This document shows positions 1-10,600 of a stretch of DNA of 64,000 nucleotides, one piece after another. This stretch comes from G963704535 sp963704535 (GTDB lineage: Bacteria > Chloroflexota > Chloroflexia > Chloroflexales > Roseiflexaceae): contig OY969916.1 in the NCBI GenBank assembly GCA_963704535.1, forward strand, positions 5,828,001 through 5,892,000. The letters run 5' to 3'. The number at the start of each line of letters is the position of its first letter. Position 1 is the first letter of the stretch. Both the position numbers and the translations under genes were made by a program. The notes beneath the pieces were generated by a model. It did no database searches. It saw only the letters and a program-made list of their open reading frames with translations, and had not been told where the DNA came from.

Positions 1-2581
1 CCACTCGGCCCAGGAACTCCAACGTGCCGTCAGAGCGCCAGCGCACCCGGTCGCCGCTCTTGTAGAGTCGGTTGTCAGTTGTCAGTTGTCCGTTGTCCGT
101 TGTCGGCTGCAACTGACCACTGACAACGGACCACGGACAAGGGACAAAACGCTCGGCGGTCAGGTCGGGGCGGCCCAGGTAGCCGCGCGCCAGGCCGATC
201 CCGCCCAGATACAGCTCACCCGCCACGCCGGCTGAGAGGGGCTGCATCGCTTCGTCCAGCACGTAGGCCACCGTGCCCGCCAGCGGCCTGCCGATCGTGA
301 CGGCTTGGCCCGGCAGGCACTCCCCCAGCGTGGCGCAGACGCTGGCCTCGGTCGGGCCGTAGGCGTTGACGAAGCGCCGACCCACAGCCCAGCGCGCCAC
401 CACCGCCTCTGGGCAGGCCTCGCCCGCCGCCACCAGGGTTTGGAGGTCGGGCAAGTCGGTCGGGTCGAGCAGATTGAGCAGCGCGGGCGGCAGCGTCACG
501 GTCGTGATCCGCTCTGCCCGCAGCAGGGCCAACAGCGCCGTCCCGATGAGCGACGCGGGCGACTCGGCCAGGACCAGTGTGGCGCCGGCGCCCAGCGTGA
601 CCAGGATCTCGGCGATGGCGGCGTCGAAGGCCGGCGAGGCGAACTGGAGCACCCGGCTCCCGGCCCTGACGGGGAATGCCTCGGCCTGGGCGGCGACCAA
701 GGTAGCCAGGCCACGGTGCGCCACCGCTACGCCCTTGGGCGCGCCGGTCGAGCCACTCGTGTAGATCACGTAGGCCAGGTGCTCCACCTGCGTCGCCGTC
801 GCGGGTGCGGTGCTGGGCAGCGCGGCGATCAGCTCGGCGTCGGCGTCCAGGCAGACGGGCGGCAGCCAGCCGGCCGGCAGCTCTTCGGCCAGCGCCTCGT
901 AGGTCAGCAGGATCGGCGCGCCGCTAGCGGTGATCATGGCGGCCAGGCGGGCGGGCGGCGCGGCCAGGTCGAGCGGCAGGAAGGCGCCACCGGCTTTGAG
1001 TGTCGCCAGCAAGGCCACGATTAGGTCAATCGAGCGGGGCAGTCCCAGCGCCACCAGCGTGTCGGGGCCGACGCCAAGCGATTGCAGGTGGTGGGCAAGC
1101 TGGTTGGCCCGCGCGTCGAGCGCAGCGTAGGTGAGCGCCTGAGTGCCGCAGCGCAGAGCGATGGCGTCCGGCATATTGGCCGCCACCGCACCGAGCAGCT
1201 CATGGATGAGCTGCGGGGCGGTCGGCGGTGCAGTCGCGCTCCACTCTTGCAGCACCCGCGCCCGCTCGGCCTCGGTCAGCAATGGCAGATCGGCGATCAA
1301 GCGCTCGGGAGCGTCGGCGGCGCTGGTCAGCAGCGCGCCGTAGCTGGCCAGCAGGCGATCAATATCCTCGGCGTGGAACGCAGCCGGATCGTAATGAAGC
1401 TCCACGTTCACCGAATGATCCTGCTGGACGCAGACAAGCTTGGCCCGGAATTTGTCGATGCAGGCGAAGTGGCCGGCGATCGAAAACGTGAGATCGCCGG
1501 CGGAAAACGGCGGCGGAAGCTGAACAGCATCAAAGCACAGCGGAAAGAACCCCGCATCGCCGTCCCGCTCACCCGGCTCCCAGGCGAAACACTCCTGCCA
1601 TTTGCGGGCGCTCTGGATCTGCTCCTGAAGTTGCACGGCCAGCTCGCCGAACGGCATCCCCGCTTCCAGGTGCGCGCGAAGGGGCACAACTTTCGCCAGC
1701 AGCCCGATCGCGTCGTTCAGCTCCTGGTAGTTGCGGCCGTCGCACGCGGTCCCGATCAGCAGGTCGGGCTGGTCGCCGAACCGCCCGAGCACTATGCTCC
1801 AGCAGGCCAGGAAGACGGAGTCCGGCGACAGCATGCGCTGCCGAGCCAGCTCCCCGATCCGCGCCGTCAGCTCCGGCGGCAGCGCGGTGCGGCGGAGGTG
1901 TGGATGAAACTCCGGCTGCGCCGGCTCGTGTTCAAATGGCAGCTTCACGCCCAGCAGCGGGGCGAAGTCCAGCTTGCGCCAGTAGGCCCGTCCAGGCTCG
2001 ATATCTTCGGTCTCGAACAGCTCGTTCTGCCACTCGGCCAGATCGGCGTACTGCAATGGCTCGTCGGCGGGCGCGGGGCCGGAGCCGCCTGCCGCGTAGG
2101 CGCGGCCGATCTCGCGGGCCAGGTTGGCGAGCGCGGTTGTGTCGGCGCACAATGCGGGCAGGCTGAGCTGGAGCAGGTGCCGATCCGGTGCAAGGGCCAC
2201 CAGCGTGGCATGGAGCAGTGGCCCTCGCTCCATATCACAGGGCATCCGCAACGCCGCCTGAAACAGCGCCGCGACCTGTTCTTCCTGCGCCGGTGCCGCT
2301 AGCCCTTGCAGATCGACATCCTGGATCGGCACCTCGGCATCCTGGGCGATCACCTGCACCGGCAGCTCCTCGCCCGGCAGTTGGCGAAAGGTCGTGCGCA
2401 GGATCTCGTAGCGCGCGACGACGTGCTGGAGGGCTCGTTTCAACGTGGGGACGTCGACGTTTCCCTCGATCAGGAGCGCGCACTGGGCTCGATAGGCGTG
2501 GCCGGAGGCGCCGCGCCCGAGCGCCCAGAGGCGCTTCTGGCCGGGGGAAAGCCGATAACCCTGAGTCGGTGCTGGTTGCAT
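1..2581 (-). CDS. Nonribosomal peptide synthetase, degenerate C - aromatic A module (partial)
   Basis: The gene is open from its ATG at 2581 to the window edge, so the C-terminus is missing. Residues 1-430 form a condensation-fold domain starting LSPGQKRLWAL. At the catalytic HHxxxDG position (about residues 141-147) it reads LPALCAD, so normal condensation catalysis is doubtful. An adenylation domain follows, with core YTSGSTGAPKG (near 750) and YGPTEAS (near 350). Pocket residues read by eye are D-A-A-T-V-A-A-V-C, resembling aromatic (Phe/Tyr-type) codes. A tandem-repeat patch sits in frame before the LYKSGD core. The gene lies downstream of a CmlA-like hydroxylase on the same strand, so its module is the likely site where a bound aromatic residue is beta-hydroxylated (inference). 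Confidence 0.9.
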   Translation of the reverse strand, partial: MQPAPTQGYRLSPGQKRLWALGRGASGHAYRAQCALLIEGNVDVPTLKRALQHVVARYEILRTTFRQLPGEELPVQVIAQDAEVPIQDVDLQGLAAPAQEEQVAALFQAALRMPCDMERGPLLHATLVALAPDRHLLQLSLPALCADTTALANLAREIGRAYAAGGSGPAPADEPLQYADLAEWQNELFETEDIEPGRAYWRKLDFAPLLGVKLPFEHEPAQPEFHPHLRRTALPPELTARIGELARQRMLSPDSVFLACWSIVLGRFGDQPDLLIGTACDGRNYQELNDAIGLLAKVVPLRAHLEAGMPFGELAVQLQEQIQSARKWQECFAWEPGERDGDAGFFPLCFDAVQLPPPFSAGDLTFSIAGHFACIDKFRAKLVCVQQDHSVNVELHYDPAAFHAEDIDRLLASYGALLTSAADAPERLIADLPLLTEAERARVLQEWSATAPPTAPQLIHELLGAVAANMPDAIALRCGTQALTYAALDARANQLAHHLQSLGVGPDTLVALGLPRSIDLIVALLATLKAGGAFLPLDLAAPPARLAAMITASGAPILLTYEALAEELPAGWLPPVCLDADAELIAALPSTAPATATQVEHLAYVIYTSGSTGAPKGVAVAHRGLATLVAAQAEAFPVRAGSRVLQFASPAFDAAIAEILVTLGAGATLVLAESPASLIGTALLALLRAERITTVTLPPALLNLLDPTDLPDLQTLVAAGEACPEAVVARWAVGRRFVNAYGPTEASVCATLGECLPGQAVTIGRPLAGTVAYVLDEAMQPLSAGVAGELYLGGIGLARGYLGRPDLTAERFVPCPWSVVSGQLQPTTDNGQLTTDNRLYKSGDRVRWRSDGTLEFLGRV
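73..147. repeat. In-frame tandem repeat, TTGTC(A/C)GTTG family
   Basis: About ten copies of a 7-bp unit (GTTGTCA/GTTGTCC) are followed by their inverted form. They encode a VVSGQL...TTDNG-type peptide inside the A domain, just before LYKSGD. Confidence 0.85.
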
Positions 2582-2613
2582 GGTCGGGCTCCTCATCCCA
2601 ACGTTGTTCGGTG

Positions 2614-2672
2614 GTGGAAAAGGGATCTTGAGGGGGCAGTCCCCCTCAAACTCCCCCTTTCCAGCCAGTCTC
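2614..2672. repeat. Hairpin/MITE-like element, family A (copy 1)
   Basis: GGATCTTGAGGGGG is followed by CCCCCTCAAACTCC, forming a long hairpin right after the hydroxylase stop codon. It probably also acts as a transcription terminator between two minus-strand genes. Confidence 0.75.
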
Positions 2673-4265
2673 TACGCGATCAGAATCTCTTTCTCGCCGA
2701 ACAGCCGCTCGGCCGGCACGCCGCGATCGGCGCAGTCCTTGATCAGCTTGTTCGAGGCGACGATCGGGTTGGATTGCTCGGTGTACTTGATGCTCATCAC
2801 GTAGTTGAGCCAGGGTTCCTGCCCCATGGCGTAGACGTACACCTCTTTGAAGTTGAAGCGCTTGACGATGTCGCTGGCCCGCTCGTAGTTCGATCCGGCC
2901 AGCCGCCGCGAGCGGTCCATCTTGCGCTCGATCGGCTTGGTCATCAGCGGGCCGTAGACCCAGGTCAGCGGCGCGCCGTCGCACTCCATGCCCAGGAAGC
3001 AGATGTCGATATCACCGGTGTCGCGGTAGACGTGCTCGTATAGCTTGGGCTCCACGTTGCACGAGTTCGGCCGCCAGCAGAACCGAGTGCGGGCCGGTGC
3101 GAACCAGGTAGGCCATCTTGGTGCGGATATTCAGGTCGGCGTGCTCGCCGAAGAACGGCAGGCTGGTGATCGCGCCGCTGTCGATCGGGATCTCGGCCAT
3201 CTCGTCAACCTCGATCACGTTCGTGAACCCGATCGCGTTCAGGGTCAGCTTCAGCGATGGGTCTTGCAGCGCCCCGCCGCCGTTCCTGGGCACGATGATC
3301 TGCTTGATCTTGTGCCGAAGCTGGAGCATGGTCTCGAACAGGATGTGATCCTGGTGGTTGTGGGTGATCACCACGTAGTCGATCTCATCCGGCAGGTCCT
3401 GGTAGGTGTAGCGCGAGATGTCGCTCTCGTAGGTGTAGCTGAGCACTGGGTCTGACAGGATGCAGATATCTTTGGTCTCAAGCAGAATGCAGGCGTGCCC
3501 AAAGTAGCGCCAGCGCAGGCCGTCGCCGGTGTAGCGCTCGTACGGCGCGGGCGGCTCCTCGGTCAGGAACGAGCGGAACAGCTCGTCGTCCTGGTCGTCG
3601 AGGCCGAGCTGGTCCTTGATGTAGGCGAAGGTCTGTGGGACGCGCTTCATCTTGAACAGCTCGTCGATGCCGCGGTGAGCAAAGGGCATCCGCAGATGCA
3701 GTTCGCTGGCGCCGCCCAGCCGCGGCGTGCTTAGGACAAAGGGCCGGTCGTCGCTGGTGGTGACGGATAGGATGAAGCTCTGCGCCGACGGGTTATAGTA
3801 GGGGCTGCGGTACAGCAGCGGCTCGATCAGCCGGAACGACGGCTGGTTGTTGAGATCGTAGACCAGCTCGACATAGCCCTTCAGCACTTCGGGGACCTTC
3901 TCGTACAGCGGCTCAAGCGAGTAGCCGGTCGCCTCGGTTCGCAGCACTTCGTCCAAGTCCTTGATCGCTTTGGACATGGTGATCAGGTGCGCGCGCTCTT
4001 TTTTGGTCCGCTCCAGCAGCGCCTTGATCTCGTCGACCCGCTTGCCCTGGTAGTCGATGAACGGGCCGCCCATCATGGCCGGGTTCTTCACGGCGGCGGC
4101 GTGGACCTGCGGCGATGTAACGTACGACTCCATGATTTTCAGGTGCCGGTCGGTGATGTTCATCGAGGCGCTGGCCGGCGGGATCAGGTGCGACCAGGCG
4201 TACCACTGGTCCACCAGCGGCTCGACGACGATGTTGGGCTTGAGGTAGTATTTCTGACTCTCCAT
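2672..4265 (-). CDS. CmlA-like diiron aminoacyl-PCP beta-hydroxylase (one apparent frameshift)
   Basis: Joined across one frameshift, this encodes 530 residues, the size of CmlA (about 532), which beta-hydroxylates an aromatic amino acid held on an NRPS carrier domain. The C-terminal half is a metallo-beta-lactamase fold. THNHQDH places His302, His304, Asp306 and His307; Glu374 lies in FGEHADLNI and Asp400 in AADSCN. All are in constant register (-3) with the CmlA iron ligands as I recall them. The frame breaks at TT 3066-3067: removing one T restores AADSCNVEPK and the rest of the protein. The sequence there is GAGTTC where GAGTC is expected. The start ATG at 4265 has a GAGGAGGGG ribosome site. 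It lies between two NRPS genes on the same strand. The frameshift may be a sequence error. Confidence 0.85.
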
Positions 4266-4310
4266 AACACCCCTCCTCACGATCGTTCGGCTTGACCGGG
4301 AGATTTACGA

Positions 4311-4353
4311 GAAACGTGAAACGTGAAACGTGTTGCGTGTTGCGTGTTGCGTG
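4311..4353. repeat. 7-bp tandem repeats (GAAACGT)n / (GTTGCGT)n
   Basis: Three to four copies of GAAACGT run directly into four copies of TGTTGCG. They lie in the intergenic space between the hydroxylase and the second NRPS gene. Confidence 0.8.
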
Positions 4354-4359
4354 GCATCC

Positions 4360-4496
4360 GGGCGGCCACGGAGGGCCACGGTGCCGGGCGGCCACGGTGC
4401 TGGGCGGCCACGGAGGGCCACGGTGCCGGGCGGCCACGGAGGGCCACGGTGCCGGGCGGCCACGGAGGGCCACGGTGCCGGGCGGCCACGGAGGGC
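4360..4496. repeat. 26-bp GC-rich minisatellite, five full units
   Basis: The unit is GGGCGGCCACGGAGGG plus CCACGGTGCC. It occurs about five times with one internally shortened 16-bp unit. It is non-coding, although it keeps several frames open by chance. Confidence 0.9.
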
Positions 4497-4526
4497 TCGC
4501 CCTACAGGTCCTCGGTTCTTCGTGGT

Positions 4527-4656
4527 TCGGTGGGGGCGTATGCAATACGCCCTTACGTGCTCCGGCTCGGTCTCCATCCTCCATCCTCCATCTTCCATCC
4601 TCTGCCACTCCTCTCACCCCTTCACCCGGTCATCTTGTCATCTTGTCACCCGGTCA
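4527..4656. repeat. Cluster of further short repeats and a palindrome
   Basis: The region holds GGGCGTATGCAATACGCCC (palindrome, about 4534-4554), then a CCATCCT/CCATCTT run (4573-4602), then TCATCTTG/TCACCCGG units (4620-4655). The last run touches the 3' end of the second NRPS gene. Together 4266-4645 contains only repeats and no gene. Confidence 0.75.
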
Positions 4657-7600
4657 TCTCGGCCACAGTCCCTTTCCGTCGTGCATCGGCTAGGCGGCGC
4701 AGGCGGCTCTCGTGGAAGCCGCGCGCCTGAGCGGCCTGGTGCTGCTGCTCGGCCTGGGCGAGCACGTCGCGGAAGGCACTGAGCCGGGCTTCCGGCTGGC
4801 GCACAAACGCCCATAGCAGCGCCGCGAGCTGGTCTAGTAGCAGCGCCATCGTCCCGGCCGCGAAAAGATCGGCGCGGTAGTCGAGCGAGCCTTCGAGGCC
4901 GCCAGCGGTCTCGTGCAGCGACAGCACCAGGTCGAACGGCGCCGCCTGCTGCGTGACCGCCAACGGCTGCATGCTCAGCCCCGGCAGCTCGATCGGCTGC
5001 GCCGGCGCGTTCTGCAAGATCAGCTTGACCTGGAACAGCGGCGTCCGGTCCAGGCGGCGCTCCGGCTGGACCTCGGCGACCAGCCGCTCGAAGGGCAGAT
5101 CCTGGTGGGTGTAGGCCGCCAGGGTGGCCTCGCGCACGCGCCCCAGCAGCTCCCGCAAGGTCGGGTCGCCCGATAGGTCGGCGCGCAGCACGAGCTGGTT
5201 GACAAAGAACCCGATCAGGCCCTCGATCGCCGGGTGGGTGCGCTGGGCCACGTCAGTGCCCACGACGATATCCTCCTGGCCGCTCCAGTGCGCCAGCAAC
5301 ACCTGGAAGCCGGCCAGCAGGCTCATAAACAGGGTGGCGCCCTCGCGGCGACTCAGCGCCCGAAGCTGCGTGAGCAGATCGCGCGGGAGCAGGACCGGCC
5401 GGCGCGCGCCGATGCGGGCGGCCCCTTCCGGCCGTGGGTAGTCGGTCGGCAAGCGCAGCGCCGGCAGCTCGGCGAGCTGGCCGCGCCAGTAGGCAAGTTG
5501 GACCTGTAGCGGCGACCCTCCATGGTCGCCGGCCTGTGTGCCATTGCCGACGCCCTCCAGCCACTGCCGTTGCCAGACGGCGTAGTCGGCGTACTGCACC
5601 GGCAGCGGCGGCAGGGCCGGCTCGACCGCGCCGCTGGCATACGCCCCGTAGCAGGCGGCTAACTCGCGGATCAGCACGCCGACCGACCAGCCGTCGGAGA
5701 CGATGTGGTGCATCGTCAGCAGCACGACGTGCTCCTGCGCCCGCAGCCGCAGCACGGTGACGCGCAACAGCGGGCCGTCGCGTAGGTCGAACGGGCGCAT
5801 GGCCTCGGCGGCGGCAAGCACCGTGGCGGCGGCCTCGCGCTCGTGATCGGGCAGGGCATGGAGATCGATCACTGCCGCTGATACGGACATCTTTTCCTCC
5901 GTCCCCGGCGCGATCACCTGGACCGGCTGCCCCGCGACCACGTCAAACGTGGTTCGCAGCGTCTCGTGGCGCGCCACGAGATAGCCGAGGCTGCGCCGCA
6001 GCGCCGAGATGTCGAGCGGGCCGCGCAAGCGCACGGCGGCGGGGACATTGTAGGTGGGCGCGCCGGGCGCCACCTGGTCTAGGAACCATAGCCGCTGCTG
6101 GGCGAATGAGAGCGGCATAGCGCCATCGCCCCTCCCTGCGTCGGGATTCCGCGGGAGCGGGCGCAGCGGCGGCGCGGCTAGCCCAGGTGGCGTGATCTCT
6201 AGCTGCGCCGCCAGGCCGGCCACGGTCGGCGCCTCGAACAGGCGCCGCAGCGGCAGCTCGACCCCCAGCGCGGCCCGCACGCGGGCGGCCACTTGGGTCG
6301 CCAGCAGCGAGTGGCCGCCCAGCTCGAAGAAGTTGTCGTAGATGCCCACCTGGGGCTGGCCCAGCACGTCGGCCCAAATCTCGGCCAGCAGCTCCTCGTG
6401 CGGCGTTCGCGGCGCGGCGCCCGCGTCCGCTGCCGTGGCGTCGGGCAGCGGCAGCGCCCGGCGGTCCAGCTTGCCGTTCGACGTCAGCGGCAACGCATCC
6501 AGCATCACGAACGACGGGATCATGTAGTCTGGTAGGCGCTGCTTGAGAAAGGCCCGCAGCTCTTGAATTGAGAATTGAGAATTGAGAATTGAGAATTGAG
6601 AATCAGGCGTCTCACCATTTTGTTCTTTGTTCTTTGTTCTTTGTTCTTGGTCGGGAACGACGTAGGCCACCAGCCGCTTGTCACCAGCCACATCGTCACG
6701 GGCGAGCACCGCCACCTCACCCACGGCCGGGTGGGACGCCAGCGCCGCCGCGATCTCGCCCAGCTCGATTCGGAAGCCGCGCAGCTTGACTTGCTGATCG
6801 ATCCGCCCCAAGTACTCCAGCTCGCCCGCCGCACACCAGCGGGCCAGATCGCCCGTCCGATACAACCGCTCGGAGATCGGAGATTGGAGATTGGAGATTG
6901 TGGAGGCGCTTAATCTCCAATCTCCAATCTCTAATCTCCCGTTCGCGAACGGATTAGGAACAAATCGCTCCGCAGTCAGGTCGGGGCGGCCCAGGTAGCC
7001 GCGCGCCAGCCCGGCCCCGCCGATGTACAACTCGCCCGGCACCCCCAGCGGCGCCGGCTGCCCATGCCGGTCCAGCACGTACGCCTCCAGGTCGGGCAGC
7101 GGCGTTCCTATGCGGCTGCCGCTGTCGCCAGTCGCGTCGGCGGTCGTCAGCGGGCGGTAGGTCACATGCACAGTCGTCTCGGTGATGCCGTACATATTCA
7201 CGAGCTGCGGCCCGCCGTCGCCATAGCGCGCGTACCACGGGCGTAGCTGCGCCGGCTCCAGCGCCTCGCCGCCGAAGATCACCAGCCGCAGCGCCAGGGC
7301 GCCCGGCTCGCCCGCCAGGATCAGCGGCTGGAGCTGGCGGAAGGCCGAAGGGGTCTGATTGAGCACTGTGACCTGCTCGCTCACCAGCAGCGCGTGGAAC
7401 GCCTCGGGCGCGCGGCTGACCCAGTAGGGCACCACCGCTAGCCGGCCGCCGTAGGCCAGGGCGCCCCACAGCTCCCAGACCGAAAAGTCGAACGCGATCG
7501 AGTGGAACAGCGTCCATACATCATCGGGGCCGAACCGGAAGGCAGCGTCGGTGGCGCTAAGCAGGCGGGCCACCTCGGCATGGCGAACCATGACCCCCTT

Positions 7601-10600
7601 GGGCCTGCCCGTCGAGCCGGAGGTGTAGATCACATAGGCCAGGTGTTGCGGCGTCACGTCGCTGTCCGGGCTCGTCTCCGGCTCTTGGGCGATCTGCTCC
7701 CAGTCGGCGACCAGGTCAACCACTGTCCATTGTCCGTTGTCCGTTGTCCATTGTCCATTGTCTGCTGGGGACATAGTGCTGTACGTTCTTACGTCGTCCG
7801 CTGGGGGCGTATGCAATACGCCCTTACGTTTGGTGGTGCTATCGGTTCTTTGTTCTTTGTTCTTTGTTCTTTGTTCTTGGGTGGTGAGCACCACCGACAC
7901 CTGGGCGTCGGCCAGCATATATCGGAGCCGCTCGGCCGGGTAGCTCGGGTCCAATGGGACGTAGGCGCCGCCGGCCTTGAGGATGCCCAGCACGCCGACG
8001 ATCAGCTCCGGCGAGCGCTCGACGTACAGACCCACGCACACATCGGGACCGACGCCCAGGCGCTGGAGGTAATGGGCCAATTGGTTCGCGCGGGCGTCCA
8101 GCTCGCCGTAGGTCAGCCGCCGGTCCCCACAGGTGACGGCGAGGGCGTCGGGGGTGCGGGCGGCGTGGGCCGCGAACAGCTCGTGCAGGCAGTGGTCGCT
8201 TGGGTAGACGCGGGCGGGGACGTTCCCTGCCGCCAGGAGCTGCCGGCGCTCGCCGGCCGAGAGCAGCGGCAGCGCGGCAATGCGGCAGTCGGGATCGGCG
8301 GTGATGCCCGCCAGCAGAGTCTGGAAGTGCCCGGCCATGCGCTCGATCGTGGCCGCCTCGAACAGGTCGGTGCGATACTCAAGCGCCATCACCAACCCGC
8401 TCATCTCGTCGGCGATCGAGATCGAGAGATCGAACTTGGTCGTCGTGCCGGCAAGCTCCAGCGGGCGCGGGGCCAGGCCCGGCAGCGCCAGCACCGGACG
8501 CGGCGCATTCTGCAAGGCGAACATCACCTGGAACAGCGGGTGGCGGCCCAAGTCGCGCCCCGGCTGGAGCACATCGACGACCTGCTCGAACGGCACATCC
8601 TGGTGGGCGTACGCCTGGAGGCAAACCTCGCGCACGCGCCCCAGCAGCTCACGGAAGGTCGGGTTGCCGGCCAGATCGGCACGCAACACCAGCGTGTTGA
8701 CAAAGCAGCCGATCAGGCCCTCGGTCTCAGCGCGGGTGCGGTTGGCGATTGGCGTGCCGACGGCGATGTCATCCTGATCGACATAGCGCGCCAGCAACAC
8801 CTGGAATGCCGCCAGCAGCGTCATAAACAGTGTGACGCCCGCTTGCCGGCCCAGAGCGATCAGTTGGGCATGGAATGCCTGTGGCAGACGGAACGTCAGG
8901 AGCGCGCCCTGGACCATCATAGCCGGCGGACGCTGACGATCAGTCGGTAGGTCCAGCGCCGGCAGATCGGCGAGCTGTTGCTTCCAGTAGGCCAGTTGCG
9001 CCTGTAACGGCGACTCGCCGTAGTCGCGCGACTCGCCATTGTTGCCCGCGCCCTCCAGCCACTGCCGCTGCCAGACAGCGTAGTCTGCATACTGGATGGG
9101 GAGAGCGGATAATGGAACGGATTGCCCGGAATGGAACGCCTTGTAGAGCGCCGCCAGCTCCTGCCCGAACACCCCCATCGACCAGCCATCGGTGATAATG
9201 TGGTGCATCGTCACCAGCACCACATGATCCTGCGGCCCCAGCCGCAGCACGGCGGCGCGCAGCAGCGGCCCGCGCGCCAGGTCGAACGGGCGCCGAAACT
9301 CCTCACCCACCAGCCGGCGCGCCGCAGCCTCGCGCTCGGCCTCCGGCAGCCCGCTCAGATCGACCACTGGTAGGGGCGGTTCGTGAACCGCCCTGCCATC
9401 GCCACCACCCACCCCAACATCATCATGTACGGGGGCGATCACCTGCACCGGGCGGCCATCAACGGAGACAAAGGTGGTTCGCAACGTCTCGTGGCGCCGC
9501 ACCATCGCGCCCAGGCTGCGCCGCAGCGCCTCGCAATCGAGCGCGCCGTCGAGGCGCACGGCGACCGGGATATGGTAGGCCGGGTTGGCCGGCTCAAGCT
9601 GGTCGAGGAACCACAGCCGCTGCTGGGCGAACGACAGCGGCAGCGCCCGATCGCCCCTCCCTGCGTCGGGATTCCGCACCATCGGACGCAGTGGCGGCGC
9701 AGCCGTGCCTTGGGACGAGCGGCGCGCGCTCACGATCCGCTCGGCCAGCGCCGCCACGGTCGGCGCCTCGAACAGGCTACGCAGCGGCAGCTCGATCGCG
9801 AACGCCTCGCGCACCTTCGAGATCACCCGCGTGGCCAGCAGCGAGTGGCCGCCCAGCGTGAAGAAGTGATCCTCGGCGCCGACGCGCGCCCGCCCCAGCA
9901 CCTCGGCGAAGACGCCGGCCACCAACTCCTCCTCCGGGGTGCGCGGGGCCAGCAGCGCCTCCGGGCCGGCGCCGGCCAGCTCAGGGTCCGGCAGCGCGCG
10001 GCGATCGACTTTGCCGGCGGGCGTCAACGGCAGCGCTTCCAGAGTCACAAAGGTAGCCGGGATCATGTAATCGGGCAACTGGGTCTTGAGGTACTCCCGC
10101 AGCTCACCTATGAATTGAGAATTGAGAATTGAGAATTGAGAATTGGCCTCATCGCTCCTTTGTTCTTTGTTCTTTGTTCTTTGTTCTTGGTCGGTGACGA
10201 CGTAAGCAACCAGCCGCTTCTCGCCCGACACATCCTCGCCCCTCCCTGCGTCGGGATTCCGCGCCACCACCACGCCATCGCGCACGGCCGCGTGCCCACG
10301 CAACGCCACCTCGATCTCGCCCACCTCGATTCGATAGCCGCGCAGCTTGATCTGCTGGTCCAGCCGCCCCAGGAACTCGATCGTGCCGTCGGGTCGCGCG
10401 CGGGCCAGATCGCCGGTCCGGTAGAGTCTGTTGTCAGTTGTCCGTGGTCCGTGGTCCGTTGTCCGTTGCAACTGACCACTGACAACTGGCCACGGACAAG
10501 GCACAAATCGCTCTGCGGTCAAATCAGGCCGATCCAGGTACCCGCGCGCCAGCCCCGCGCCGCCGATGTACAGCTCGCCGGGGGCGCCGGGCGGCACCGG

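Noticed and set aside
1082..2302. Long plus-strand open frame opposite the NRPS gene
   Set aside because: GC-rich codon bias of the minus-strand NRPS keeps the complementary frame open; no ribosome site and no family resemblance. The same holds for the other long antisense frames in 1-21500, 28300-38100 and 44300-45800.
4360..4496. CRISPR array
   Set aside because: Units are head-to-tail with no unique spacers; it is a minisatellite. No cas genes are present.
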